From Thermaerobacter marianensis (lineage in GTDB: Bacteria > Bacillota > Sulfobacillia > DYIH01 > DYIG01), in assembly GCA_020723725.1 (NCBI GenBank), contig DYIG01000004.1:1-16617 (forward strand): a stretch of 16,617 bases of DNA, in the 5' to 3' direction. Shown in pieces: positions 5,691 to 13,519 of the stretch. The notes below the pieces were generated by a model. That model was not told the DNA's origin and ran no database searches. It saw nothing but the letters and a program-made list of their open reading frames with translations. Numbering within the stretch: the stretch's first letter is position 1; every line of letters starts with the position of its first letter. The translations under genes and the position numbers were made by a program.

Positions 5691-7868
5691 ATGGCTCAAC
5701 TCGGTCATTACAGTATCGTACTGTCTTTCTTTGTGGCTGTTTTCTGCACAGTGGCACTTTTCTGGGGCGCTCACACCCGTAACCGTTCGCTTGAACAAAC
5801 GGGTAAGAGGGGCGTCCTTGTTTTATTCGGACTGACCAGCGTGGGGATTTTCAGCCTTTTGGTGGCAATCCTGAACAATGATTTTTCCATTAAATACGTT
5901 GAGGCTACAAGCCGGATAAGCCAGCCTTTGATCTATAAGATAAGCGCCGTGTGGTCCGCTCAGGAGGGTTCGCTCCTTTTCTGGCTCTGGCTGGCCACGC
6001 TTTTTACGGCTGCGGTAGCCTACTTCTGGACGCGCGAGGCCGGTGATTTGTTGCCTTACGCGCTATCGGTCCTCTCTCTGGTTTGCGCCTTTTTCGCCAT
6101 AATCGTAGGGTTTGTCGCTAACCCGTTTGAACAGCAGTTCCCGGCCCCGCCGGACGGGCGTGGCATGACGCCCCTCCTGCAGGACCCCGGTATGCTGGCT
6201 CACCCGCTGTTCTTGTACATTGGTTTTGTGGGCATGGGCGTTCCCTTCGCTTTCGGCATCGCCACCCTGCTTACCCGGCGGCGTGGTTCCGACTGGTTGA
6301 AGATAACCCGTCGTTGGACGATGGTTGCCTGGTTGTTCCTCACCCTCGGTATAGTCGTTGGTGGTTGGTGGGCCTACCAGGAACTCGGCTGGGGCGGTTA
6401 CTGGGGCTGGGATCCGGTTGAGAACTCCTCCCTTATACCGTGGCTTACCGCGACTGCATTCTTCCATTCGGCCATGGTCCAGGAACGCCGCGGCATGCTG
6501 AAGAATTGGAATATCCTCCTCGTTATATTCAGCTTTGTTCTTACGATTTTCAGCACCTTCCTGACGCGCAGCGGCATACTCTCTTCGGTGCACTCCTTTG
6601 CGGAATCGCCGATTGGCCCCTGGTTCATGGGCTTCATCGGGATACTGTTGGGCGGCTCACTTTACCTGGTGTTTGACCGCTATGAAGTGCTGACGGACGA
6701 GGGAGCCATTGAATCACCGGTATCAAAGGAAGCGAGCTTCCTTCTCAATAACCTTATCCTGGTCGCCGTTACCCTTACGGTCCTCCTCGGCACCACTTTC
6801 CCGCTGCTGACCAAACTGGCCGGCCAGGAGGTGACAATCGGCGGGCCGTATTACAACGCCATTGCCGGTCCGCTCTTCGGGGCCATGATCATTCTTATGG
6901 GTATCTGCCCGCTGCTGGCATGGCGGCGGGCATCGGTTAAACAGTTCCCCAAACTGTTCCTGTGGCCGGCCATCGGTGCCGTTGCTGTGGCCGTCATCGT
7001 AATAGCCCTTGGCTACAGCAAGCCCGGCGCTGTTTTCGGGTTTGCGTCCTCCGCCTTCGTCCTGTTTACAATTGGCCGTGAGTTCTGGCAGGCAACCCGC
7101 GCCCGGTCAGCTATGACGGGTGAGAAGGCCTTTTCCGGCTTCAGCCGCCTTGTTAACCGTAACCCGCGCCGGTACGGTGGCTATTTGGTCCATATAGGGA
7201 TCATTCTGATGGCTATCGGTGTCACAGGGTCGCACTTCTTCCAGGAGACCAAGGAGGTAACGGGGCTGCAGGCCGGTCAATCGTTCACTATCGCCGGGAG
7301 GGTGGTTGAGTTCCAGGGGTTGCGTGAACGGTTCCTGGAGGGCGACGTTACTGCGGTATACGCGGAAATGCAGGTCAGCAAGGATGGCCGCCCCATCGGC
7401 TTTGTCAGGCCGGAAAGGCGTTTCTACCCGGGGTTTGAGCAGATGGGGCCGTCCACCGAGGCCGGTATCCTCGGCAGCCTCAAGGGTGATGTCTACGTGC
7501 TCCTTGCCGGGTGGGAGGCCAGTGGGGCGGTCGCGACCTTCAGGGCCTTCTGGAACCCATTGGTTGCTTGGATATGGATCGGCCTTTACTTCATTATGGG
7601 CGGTACACTCTTCGCCATCTGGCCGCGCAGACGTAAGAAGGCGGCCGCAGATGAGGAGCAGGCGGTATTCCGTAACCTCAGTGAACTTGAATACGACTTC
7701 CGTATGGGCAAGATCAGTGCGGAGGATTATCAGCGGTTAAGAACCGAGATTAGCGAGGACATAGCCGGTGCCATGTCTGGGCAAACCGGCAAGGGGAAAT
7801 CGGCGACTGCGGCCCGCAAGAAAGGTGAGGGGGACCCTGTGCAGTCGCAGGGTAAAAAGCGCGCTTGA
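5691..7868 (+). CDS. ccmF: Cytochrome c heme lyase subunit CcmF, with C-terminal CcmI-like tail
   Basis: Large polytopic membrane protein, 725 residues, which takes heme from CcmE and attaches it to apocytochrome c. It has many hydrophobic spans, the tryptophan-rich signature WGGYWGWDPVEN (234-245), a histidine in DPGMLAHPLFLYIG resembling a known CcmF heme-ligand position, and an extracytoplasmic domain before the last span (QSFTIAGRVVEF, FVRPERRFYPGFEQMGPSTEAG). After the final span (about 620-640) comes a charged cytoplasmic tail with LSELEYDFRMGKISAEDYQ (663-681), which resembles the N-terminal segment of CcmI, then a Lys/Gly-rich end. Because ccmH, ccmG and ccmI are missing here, the tail may replace an interaction (inference). 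ATG 5691 follows a G-rich site at 5671-5680. Confidence 0.95.
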   Translation: MAQLGHYSIVLSFFVAVFCTVALFWGAHTRNRSLEQTGKRGVLVLFGLTSVGIFSLLVAILNNDFSIKYVEATSRISQPLIYKISAVWSAQEGSLLFWLWLATLFTAAVAYFWTREAGDLLPYALSVLSLVCAFFAIIVGFVANPFEQQFPAPPDGRGMTPLLQDPGMLAHPLFLYIGFVGMGVPFAFGIATLLTRRRGSDWLKITRRWTMVAWLFLTLGIVVGGWWAYQELGWGGYWGWDPVENSSLIPWLTATAFFHSAMVQERRGMLKNWNILLVIFSFVLTIFSTFLTRSGILSSVHSFAESPIGPWFMGFIGILLGGSLYLVFDRYEVLTDEGAIESPVSKEASFLLNNLILVAVTLTVLLGTTFPLLTKLAGQEVTIGGPYYNAIAGPLFGAMIILMGICPLLAWRRASVKQFPKLFLWPAIGAVAVAVIVIALGYSKPGAVFGFASSAFVLFTIGREFWQATRARSAMTGEKAFSGFSRLVNRNPRRYGGYLVHIGIILMAIGVTGSHFFQETKEVTGLQAGQSFTIAGRVVEFQGLRERFLEGDVTAVYAEMQVSKDGRPIGFVRPERRFYPGFEQMGPSTEAGILGSLKGDVYVLLAGWEASGAVATFRAFWNPLVAWIWIGLYFIMGGTLFAIWPRRRKKAAADEEQAVFRNLSELEYDFRMGKISAEDYQRLRTEISEDIAGAMSGQTGKGKSATAARKKGEGDPVQSQGKKRA

Positions 7869-7892
7869 CGCGCCCGATGGGAGTTAATTAGG

Positions 7893-8639
7893 TTGCTGGA
7901 GTGCAAAGGGGTCTCCCGGCTAGCCGGACACCGTGAAATACTGAGAGGGGTCGACCTGCCCCTGGAAGGGGGGCAAGTCTGTGCCCTATTTGGGCCGAAC
8001 GGGGCTGGCAAGAGCACGCTTTTAAAAATAATGGCGCTGCTGACGCGTCCCACGCGCGGTGTTGTTTTATGGGACGGGGAGCCGGTGCGAGGCCGGGAGA
8101 GTAAGGTCCGCCAGCAGCTCGGTATTGTCAGTCACGCCACGTACCTTTACAACAACCTCACGGCCGAGGAGAACCTGTATTTCCATGGCCGCTTATTCGG
8201 TATCCCCAGACTGCGGGAGCGTGTTGAGGAGATCCTGGAAAAGGTCGGTTTGTACTATGCCCGGCGCGATACGGTAGGGACCTTCTCACGCGGTATGCAG
8301 CAGCGGCTTACCATTGGCCGGGCGATATTGCATGAACCCCGCGTTCTCCTGTTGGACGAGCCCTATACGGGGCTGGACCAGCAGGGGCAGGCGTTCCTCA
8401 ACGACGTCATTCGCGACTTCAGAAACGCCGGTGGCGCCTGCCTGCTGATATCCCATGATCTGCCGGATGCGGTAGCCCTGGCGGATAAGTTTATCATATT
8501 AAGCGAGGGACGCATCGTCCGCGAGGGCAGTTGTTCGGACATGACTGCGGAGTCGTTTGATAACATCTACCGGGAAGCCCTGGAGGTCGATCGGGAATCC
8601 GGGGATGCCTGGGCCATCCAGTTCAGGGGTGAAGGGTGA
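7893..8639 (+). CDS. ccmA: Heme-release ABC transporter ATP-binding protein CcmA
   Basis: Cytoplasmic ATPase, 248 residues, of the CcmABCD complex that releases holo-CcmE. The Walker A loop is GPNGAGKST (34-42), the signature is FSRGMQQ (131-137, with Arg in place of the usual second position of LSGGQ), Walker B is VLLLDE (151-156), the D-loop is GLD (160-162), and the switch histidine is His188 in ISHD. The TTG start at 7893 lies nine bases after GGGAG (7879-7883). It is 24 bases after ccmF and is followed at once by ccmB, the membrane partner. Confidence 0.92.
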   Translation: MLECKGVSRLAGHREILRGVDLPLEGGQVCALFGPNGAGKSTLLKIMALLTRPTRGVVLWDGEPVRGRESKVRQQLGIVSHATYLYNNLTAEENLYFHGRLFGIPRLRERVEEILEKVGLYYARRDTVGTFSRGMQQRLTIGRAILHEPRVLLLDEPYTGLDQQGQAFLNDVIRDFRNAGGACLLISHDLPDAVALADKFIILSEGRIVREGSCSDMTAESFDNIYREALEVDRESGDAWAIQFRGEG

Positions 8640-9313
8640 TGGGGTTCCTTTCCCGGACCATGACTGTCGTATGGAAAGACCTGATGGTGGAATTCAGGGC
8701 CAAGGAGATGCTCCTTTCGGTCCTGGTATTCGCCCTCATGGTTCTTGTTGTCTTTGGGTTTGCCTTCAACCCCGTTGAGCACGACCTCAGCGACATCTTC
8801 GCCGGGATCATGTGGGTGGCTTACCTTTTCGCCGGCACGCTGGGCTTGAACCGCTCCTTTATGAGTGAGAGGGTCAACGACGCCCTGCAGGGGCTTGTAA
8901 TCTCGCCCATCGACCGGAGCAGCATTTTTCTGGGGAAGTTTATGAGCAACTTTCTCTTCATGATTGCCGTGGAATTGGTGCTCACGCCGGTCAGCATCAT
9001 TCTGCTCAAATACCCGTTCCATAAAGGCGCCCTTCTCCTGGGCGCGGCGCTCCTTCTCGGGACGTTCGGTTTTGCCGCCATAGGGACGTTCCTGGCGGCC
9101 CTGGCCTCCAATACGCGGGCCAGCGAGGTGCTATTGCCGGTTTTGATTTTCCCGCTTTTGGCGCCGGTAATAATCGCCGTGGTCAGGGTTACAGACGCGA
9201 TCCTTGGGGGGGATGTTTCAGGAGTCATGCCTGCGTTTCGATTCCTGGCAGCCTATGATGTAATTTTTTTGGCGATACCCTTTTTACTTTTTGAATACAT
9301 GCTCGAAAACTAG
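8639..9313 (+). CDS. ccmB: Heme-release ABC transporter permease CcmB
   Basis: Integral membrane protein, 224 residues, with about six hydrophobic spans, pairing with CcmA. Near the N-terminus WKDLMVEFRAKE matches the characteristic KDL-x-E-x-R-x-KE segment of CcmB, followed by NRSFMSER and GLVISPIDRSSIFLGK, typical of the family's first cytoplasmic loop. The ATG overlaps the ccmA stop (TGATG), and AGGGGTG (8625-8631) lies about seven bases before it; a GTG at 8636 is an alternative that adds one residue. Confidence 0.92.
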   Translation: MGFLSRTMTVVWKDLMVEFRAKEMLLSVLVFALMVLVVFGFAFNPVEHDLSDIFAGIMWVAYLFAGTLGLNRSFMSERVNDALQGLVISPIDRSSIFLGKFMSNFLFMIAVELVLTPVSIILLKYPFHKGALLLGAALLLGTFGFAAIGTFLAALASNTRASEVLLPVLIFPLLAPVIIAVVRVTDAILGGDVSGVMPAFRFLAAYDVIFLAIPFLLFEYMLEN

Positions 9314-9340
9314 TACGAAGACAAAGTGGAGGTGGGCTGA

Positions 9341-10027
9341 TTGAAGATTTTGGCCTGGCTTACAGGAATACTGGGGGTGGTTGCCCTCTACCTGGCTTTC
9401 ATTGTAGCGCCGGAGGAAGCTGTGATGGGCCCGCCGCAGCGGATTTTCTATTTCCACGTAGCTTCCGCCTGGACGGCCTATCTGGGGTTCCTGGTGGTGT
9501 TTGTAGCCAGCATCGCATATCTCCGCACCGGGGCCCGGAAGTGGGACAGGCTGGCCTTCTCTTCGGCGGAATTGGGCGTTTTCTTCACCAGCATGGCCCT
9601 GCTTTCCGGCATGACCTGGGGTCGAGCCGCCTGGGGCATATGGTGGGATTGGGAGCCGCGACTGACGTCAACCTTCATACTGTGGTTGGTCTACATCGGC
9701 TACCTGTTCACCCAGATGACCGCCGAGGGTGATGAGAAAAGGGCCAGGATTGCGGCCGGATTGGGGATCATCGGTTTCCTGGATGTTCCGATCATTCATA
9801 TGTCCGTCCGCTGGTGGCGCAGCCTTCACCCCGAGGTGGTTCGTCCCGGCAAGATGCAAATGGAGCCCATGATGGGCGTGGCTTTATTGTTTGCGGTTGT
9901 GACCTTTACCCTGTTTTATGTTTATATGCTGAAGTGGCGCGTCCGCACTGAGGATCTGCGAGATCGCCTTTTTCACCTTAAGGAAATAATGAGGCAACGT
10001 GGCGCGGCTGCGTCACGCAGGGGGTGA
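9341..10027 (+). CDS. ccmC: Heme-handling protein CcmC
   Basis: Membrane protein, 228 residues, about six spans, which loads heme onto CcmE. The tryptophan-rich heme-handling signature reads WWDWEPRLTS (101-110), flanked by the two extracytoplasmic histidines expected as axial heme ligands, His39 (RIFYFHVASAW) and His153 (VPIIHMSVRWWRSLHP). The C-terminus is basic and cytoplasmic. TTG 9341 is chosen because GGAGGT (9328-9333) is seven bases upstream. It lies 27 bases after ccmB and five before ccmD. Confidence 0.94.
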   Translation: MKILAWLTGILGVVALYLAFIVAPEEAVMGPPQRIFYFHVASAWTAYLGFLVVFVASIAYLRTGARKWDRLAFSSAELGVFFTSMALLSGMTWGRAAWGIWWDWEPRLTSTFILWLVYIGYLFTQMTAEGDEKRARIAAGLGIIGFLDVPIIHMSVRWWRSLHPEVVRPGKMQMEPMMGVALLFAVVTFTLFYVYMLKWRVRTEDLRDRLFHLKEIMRQRGAAASRRG

Positions 10028-10032
10028 TTGGT

Positions 10033-10176
10033 TTGTCACCGATGGGTTGGCTTTTCTTGGGATATAGCATCATCTGGGTCGGGGTTGTTCTGTTTATGCT
10101 CAACATGGGAAGGCGCCAAACCTCGCTTGAACGTCAGGTTGAGGACCTCGAAAAGGCTTTAGGGGGTCGTCGATAG
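10033..10176 (+). CDS. ccmD: Small CcmD-type subunit
   Basis: A 47-residue protein: a short outside end, one membrane span (roughly residues 5-24, WLFLGYSIIWVGVVLFML) and a charged cytoplasmic tail (RRQTSLERQVEDLEKALGG) able to form a short coiled coil. This is the plan of CcmD, the small protein that links CcmC with CcmAB for release of holo-CcmE. It directly follows ccmC. I chose TTG 10033 because GGGGGTGA (10020-10027) precedes it at normal spacing; the in-frame ATG 10042 gives 44 residues but has no ribosome binding site. Last gene of the ccm operon; no terminator follows. Confidence 0.82.
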   Translation: MSPMGWLFLGYSIIWVGVVLFMLNMGRRQTSLERQVEDLEKALGGRR

Positions 10177-10187
10177 CCCTGTGGTTT

Positions 10188-10205
10188 CCTTTACAAAGGT
10201 AAAGG
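10188..10205. promoter_or_regulatory. 18-bp palindrome over the -35 box (operator candidate)
   Basis: CCTTTAC (10188-10194), a 4-base centre and GTAAAGG (10199-10205) form a perfect 7-base inverted repeat covering the -35 hexamer of the next promoter. A dimeric regulator bound here would block or reposition RNA polymerase. I do not recognise the motif. Confidence 0.55.
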
Positions 10206-10218
10206 CTAACCCTATAAT
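10190..10218 (+). promoter_or_regulatory. Sigma-A type promoter of the Re-citrate synthase gene
   Basis: TTTACA (10190-10195) and a perfect TATAAT (10213-10218) are exactly 17 bases apart, among the best promoter matches in the window. Transcription would start near 10225, only about 22 bases before the GTG at 10247. It separates the citrate synthase transcript from the ccm operon and argues against the longer readings of the gene, which would put the promoter inside the coding sequence. Confidence 0.75.
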
Positions 10219-10246
10219 GTTCCAAGGACAGGGGGGGGAGGATTTG

Positions 10247-11605
10247 GTGGAATCCGCTAAATGGGTTACCAATTCAAAACGGCAGTTTCCCTTACAGGAC
10301 GTGGATGAACCCAACCTGTTGCGGGACCAGTTTCCGTACGATCAGCCACCGCGCGTCTTCTTTGACGGCTTGGACGTTCGCCCGGAACCTGCGGCGGGTA
10401 TTTATATAACCGACACCACCTTCCGGGATGGGCAGCAGGCTCGGCCGCCCTATACGGCTCAACAGATTGTGGACATATATGACATGCTCCACCGCCTTGG
10501 CGGCAAGGCCGGGCTGATCCGGCAATGCGAGTTCTTCCTGTATACGGATAAGGACAGGGAGGCGGTTGCCAAGTGCCAGGAGCGGGGTTATCGTTACCCC
10601 GAAGTTACGGGTTGGATCAGGGCTGCCAAACAGGATTTCCATCTCGTTAAAGACATGGGCCTTAGCGAGACAGGGATTCTTACCTCCTGCTCCGATTACC
10701 ACACATTCCTGAAACTGGGGACGACCCGCCGCAAGGCAATGGAGAAATACCTGGACGTTGTGTCGACAGCCCTGGAGGCTGGGATCAGGCCGCGTTGCCA
10801 TTTCGAAGACATCACAAGGGCGGATATATATGGTTTTGTTATCCCCTTTGCCATTGAGCTGATGAAGCTTCAGGAACAGTCCGGCATTCCGATAAGGATC
10901 AGGCTCTGCGACACCATGGGTTACGGGGTTCCCTACCCCGGTGCCACGTTGCCGCGGAGCGTGCCACGCTTGGTCCATGCCCTTATCCATGACGCGGGCG
11001 TACCGGGGGACCAGTTGGAATGGCATGGGCACAACGATTTCCACAAGGTCTTGATCAACGCCTCAACGGCCTGGATGTATGGGTGTGCGGCAGCCAATGC
11101 CTCCCTGTTCGGAATAGGGGAGAGGACCGGCAACCCGCCTCTTGAGGGTTTGGTCATAGAGTACATGGGCCTTACCGGTCAAACGGAGGGTATTGATACA
11201 ACCGTCATCACCGAGTTGGCGGAATACTATGAGCGTGAGATTAAGCTCACCCTGCCGGAACGCTACCCGTTCGTCGGCGAGCAGTTTAATGTCACCTCTG
11301 CCGGTATTCACGCTGATGGTGTGATCAAGAATGAAGAGATATACAACATCTTCGATACGGCGAAGATTCTTAATCGTCCCATTGGTGTCAATATTACGGA
11401 CAAGTCTGGTATTGCCGGGGTTGCCTTCTGGGCCAACCTGCAGCTGAAGAAGCGGGGGTATGCTCCGTTGGATAAAAGAGACCCCGCTCTCGAAACGATA
11501 TACCAATGGGTAATGAAGCAGTATGAAAACGGACGTACAACGGCCCTTTCCAACGAAGAGATGATGAGCGCCGCGAAGCAGTTTCTGCCCCAATACTTCT
11601 CTTGA
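10247..11605 (+). CDS. Probable Re-citrate synthase (isopropylmalate/homocitrate synthase-like family)
   Basis: Cytoplasmic HMGL-like TIM-barrel enzyme, 452 residues. The catalytic start reads DTTFRDGQQAR (56-66), where Arg60 and Asp61 are the family's acid-base and metal residues, and the second metal motif is HGHND (260-264). It condenses acetyl-CoA with a 2-oxo acid. I call it Re-citrate synthase, the anaerobe enzyme known from Clostridium kluyveri, because it stands beside mdh, fumarase and succinyl-CoA synthetase and because FPYDQPPRVFFD and DGQQARPPYT match my memory of that group. Homocitrate or isopropylmalate synthase remains possible; the C-terminus appears to lack the regulatory domain of LeuA. 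GTG 10247 is chosen because GGAGG (10237-10241) precedes it by five bases and a promoter lies at 10190-10218; the frame is open back to 10181 without a ribosome binding site. Confidence 0.75.
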   Translation: MESAKWVTNSKRQFPLQDVDEPNLLRDQFPYDQPPRVFFDGLDVRPEPAAGIYITDTTFRDGQQARPPYTAQQIVDIYDMLHRLGGKAGLIRQCEFFLYTDKDREAVAKCQERGYRYPEVTGWIRAAKQDFHLVKDMGLSETGILTSCSDYHTFLKLGTTRRKAMEKYLDVVSTALEAGIRPRCHFEDITRADIYGFVIPFAIELMKLQEQSGIPIRIRLCDTMGYGVPYPGATLPRSVPRLVHALIHDAGVPGDQLEWHGHNDFHKVLINASTAWMYGCAAANASLFGIGERTGNPPLEGLVIEYMGLTGQTEGIDTTVITELAEYYEREIKLTLPERYPFVGEQFNVTSAGIHADGVIKNEEIYNIFDTAKILNRPIGVNITDKSGIAGVAFWANLQLKKRGYAPLDKRDPALETIYQWVMKQYENGRTTALSNEEMMSAAKQFLPQYFS

Positions 11606-11625
11606 TATGAAAGGTGGCTTGGGGG

Positions 11626-11654
11626 AGCCGGCACTGTTGCCGGCTTTTGTTGTT
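11626..11654 (+). terminator. Rho-independent terminator
   Basis: GCCGGCA (11627-11633), a CTGT loop and TGCCGGC (11638-11644) form a perfect 7-pair GC-rich stem (8 with the flanking A-T pair), followed by TTTTGTTGTT. It ends the citrate synthase transcript 30 bases before mdh. No promoter is visible between it and mdh, so partial read-through is possible. Confidence 0.8.
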
Positions 11655-11683
11655 GGGGGGGCAAATCCATAGGGGGTCTGGAT

Positions 11684-12631
11684 ATGGCGGGTATTAAAAG
11701 GAAAAAGATAACGATAGTCGGGGCGGGTGCCACGGGTGCGACAACTGCCCATTGGTGTGCCGCGAAGGAACTCGGGGACATAGTCCTGTTGGACGTGGTT
11801 TCGGGGGTGCCGCAAGGCAGGGCCCTGGATCTACTGCAAAGCGCGCCGCTTGAGGGTTTCGATTGCTCGGTCATAGGCACGAACAATTACGACGATACCG
11901 CCGGTTCGGACGTCGTGGTCATAACGGCCGGTTCACCGCGCAAACCGGGGATGAGTCGAGACGATCTGCTTAACATAAATAGCAACATAGTGCGCACTGC
12001 TGCCAGGGAGGCACTTAACCGTTCACCGGAGGCGATTCTCATTGTCCTGACCAACCCCCTGGACGTCATGTGCTGGGTGGCATTGCGGGCCAGTGGTCTA
12101 CCCAAAAACCGCGTGGTGGGGCAATCCGGGGTTCTTGATAGCGCCCGTTTCCGTACCTTTATCGCGGAGGAGATCGGGGTTTCCTTTGAGGATGTCTCGG
12201 CGATGGTCTTGGGCGGGCACGGGGATTCAATGGTGCCCCTCGTGCGTTATGCGCATGTCGGCGGGGTTCCCGTAGCGCAGCTCCTTTCGCGGGATAGAAT
12301 AGAAAAGCTGGTTGAACGGACGCGCTTCGGCGGCGGGGAAATAGTCGGCCTGATGGGAACCAGTGCGTACTACGCGCCGGCTGCAGCTGTTACCCAGATG
12401 ATTGAGGCCATCCTGCGCGACAAGAAGCGACTCATACCCTGCGCGGCCTATCTTGAAGGCGAGTATGGCCAAAACGGGGTTTTCGCAGGTGTTCCGGTGA
12501 TTCTTGGAGGCAACGGGGTTGAGAGGATCATAGAGCTGGAACTGGACGCGTTGGAGTCCGAGGCCTTCGCAGCGTCCTGCCGGGACGTGCGGGAGAACAT
12601 GGCCCGGCTTTCAGGGAGTGGTTCGGAGTAA
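11684..12631 (+). CDS. mdh: Malate dehydrogenase (LDH-like type)
   Basis: NAD-dependent oxidation of malate to oxaloacetate, in the cytoplasm; 315 residues. The Rossmann loop is GAGATG (13-18), and Asp37 at the end of the second strand favours NAD over NADP. The substrate loop reads SPRKPGMSRDDLL: Arg86 is the dicarboxylate-specific residue (a lactate dehydrogenase would have Gln) and Arg92 binds the carboxylate. Asn124, Asp152, Arg155 and the catalytic His179 (GGHGD) are in place. ATG 11684 follows AGGGGGT (11671-11677) at six bases. It opens a run of five TCA-cycle genes, 26 bases before fumarase alpha. Confidence 0.93.
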   Translation: MAGIKRKKITIVGAGATGATTAHWCAAKELGDIVLLDVVSGVPQGRALDLLQSAPLEGFDCSVIGTNNYDDTAGSDVVVITAGSPRKPGMSRDDLLNINSNIVRTAAREALNRSPEAILIVLTNPLDVMCWVALRASGLPKNRVVGQSGVLDSARFRTFIAEEIGVSFEDVSAMVLGGHGDSMVPLVRYAHVGGVPVAQLLSRDRIEKLVERTRFGGGEIVGLMGTSAYYAPAAAVTQMIEAILRDKKRLIPCAAYLEGEYGQNGVFAGVPVILGGNGVERIIELELDALESEAFAASCRDVRENMARLSGSGSE

Positions 12632-12657
12632 TTGCCACGGGGTGACACGGTAGCAAA

Positions 12658-13500
12658 ATGCGTGAGGTGCCTGTTCAGAGGATAACGGAAGAGGTCGCCC
12701 GCCTGAGTCAAGAGGCAAACTGTGACCTTCCTGAGGGTGTGGAAAAGGCCCTGCGGGAGGCTGCAGAGCGGGAGGAATCACCGGTCGGCAGAGAGGTCTT
12801 GCGATCCCTTGCCGAAAACGCCCTCATTGCCAGACAGGATCGTATGCCCATTTGCCAGGACACCGGGTTCTCCGTCGTGTTCGTAGAGGTCGGCCAGGAC
12901 GTCCACCTCGTGGGCGGCAACGTCTATGACGCTGTCAACGAAGGCGTCAGGCAGGGGTACCGGGAGGGTTTCCTGAGGAAATCCATCCTTGACCACCCCT
13001 GGCAGGGCAAGAACACCGGAGACAATACGCCCGCCATAGTGCATCTGGACATCGTCCCCGGTGATAGGGTGCGGCTCCGGTTCATGCCCAAGGGTGGGGG
13101 CAGCGAGAACAAGAGCAGGCTGGCCATGCTCCGCCCGGCGGACGGACTGGAGGGCGCCCGCCGCTTCGTCATAGAGACTGTTGAGAAAGCCGGACCCGAT
13201 GCCTGCCCGCCCTTTATCGTTGGCGTGGGCATCGGAGGGACGTTTGATAAGGTGGCCTTTCTGGCCAAGAAGGCCTTGCTAAGACCTATCGGCACATTCA
13301 ACTCCCGGCCGGAGGTTGCCGAATTTGAAAGGGAGCTCCTCGTGGCGGTGAACCGCCTTGGGCTAGGCCCCGAGGGTTTGGGGGGCAGGACCACCGCATT
13401 GTGGGTGGCGGTTGAAGTCTCCCCCCGCCATATTGCCAGTTTCCCGGTTGCGGTCAATATCCAGTGTCACGCGGCACGAGTCAAGGAAGCCGTGATCTAG
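12658..13500 (+). CDS. Fumarate hydratase class I, alpha (Fe-S) subunit
   Basis: The larger subunit of the two-part, oxygen-sensitive [4Fe-4S] fumarase (TtdA/FumA N-terminal family), 280 residues, interconverting fumarate and malate. The three cluster cysteines are Cys66 (PICQDTG), Cys183 (DACPPFIVGVGIGG) and Cys270 (NIQCHAAR). Other family blocks are NTGDNTPAIVH and PKGGGSENKS. Tartrate dehydratase has the same architecture, but the neighbouring mdh, beta subunit and sucCD point to fumarase. The ATG has only a distant GGGGTGA (12638-12644, 13 bases away), so initiation may be modest or coupled to mdh. Confidence 0.92.
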   Translation: MREVPVQRITEEVARLSQEANCDLPEGVEKALREAAEREESPVGREVLRSLAENALIARQDRMPICQDTGFSVVFVEVGQDVHLVGGNVYDAVNEGVRQGYREGFLRKSILDHPWQGKNTGDNTPAIVHLDIVPGDRVRLRFMPKGGGSENKSRLAMLRPADGLEGARRFVIETVEKAGPDACPPFIVGVGIGGTFDKVAFLAKKALLRPIGTFNSRPEVAEFERELLVAVNRLGLGPEGLGGRTTALWVAVEVSPRHIASFPVAVNIQCHAARVKEAVI

Positions 13501-13519
13501 GCCCAGTGGGGTGGACCTG

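Noticed and set aside
10292..11044. 250-codon open frame on the minus strand inside the citrate synthase gene
   Set aside because: It is a mirror of a strongly conserved enzyme gene, has no recognisable domain or ribosome site, and reads as a shadow frame of GC-rich coding DNA. The same holds for 11063-11815 and 3227-3931 on the minus strand.
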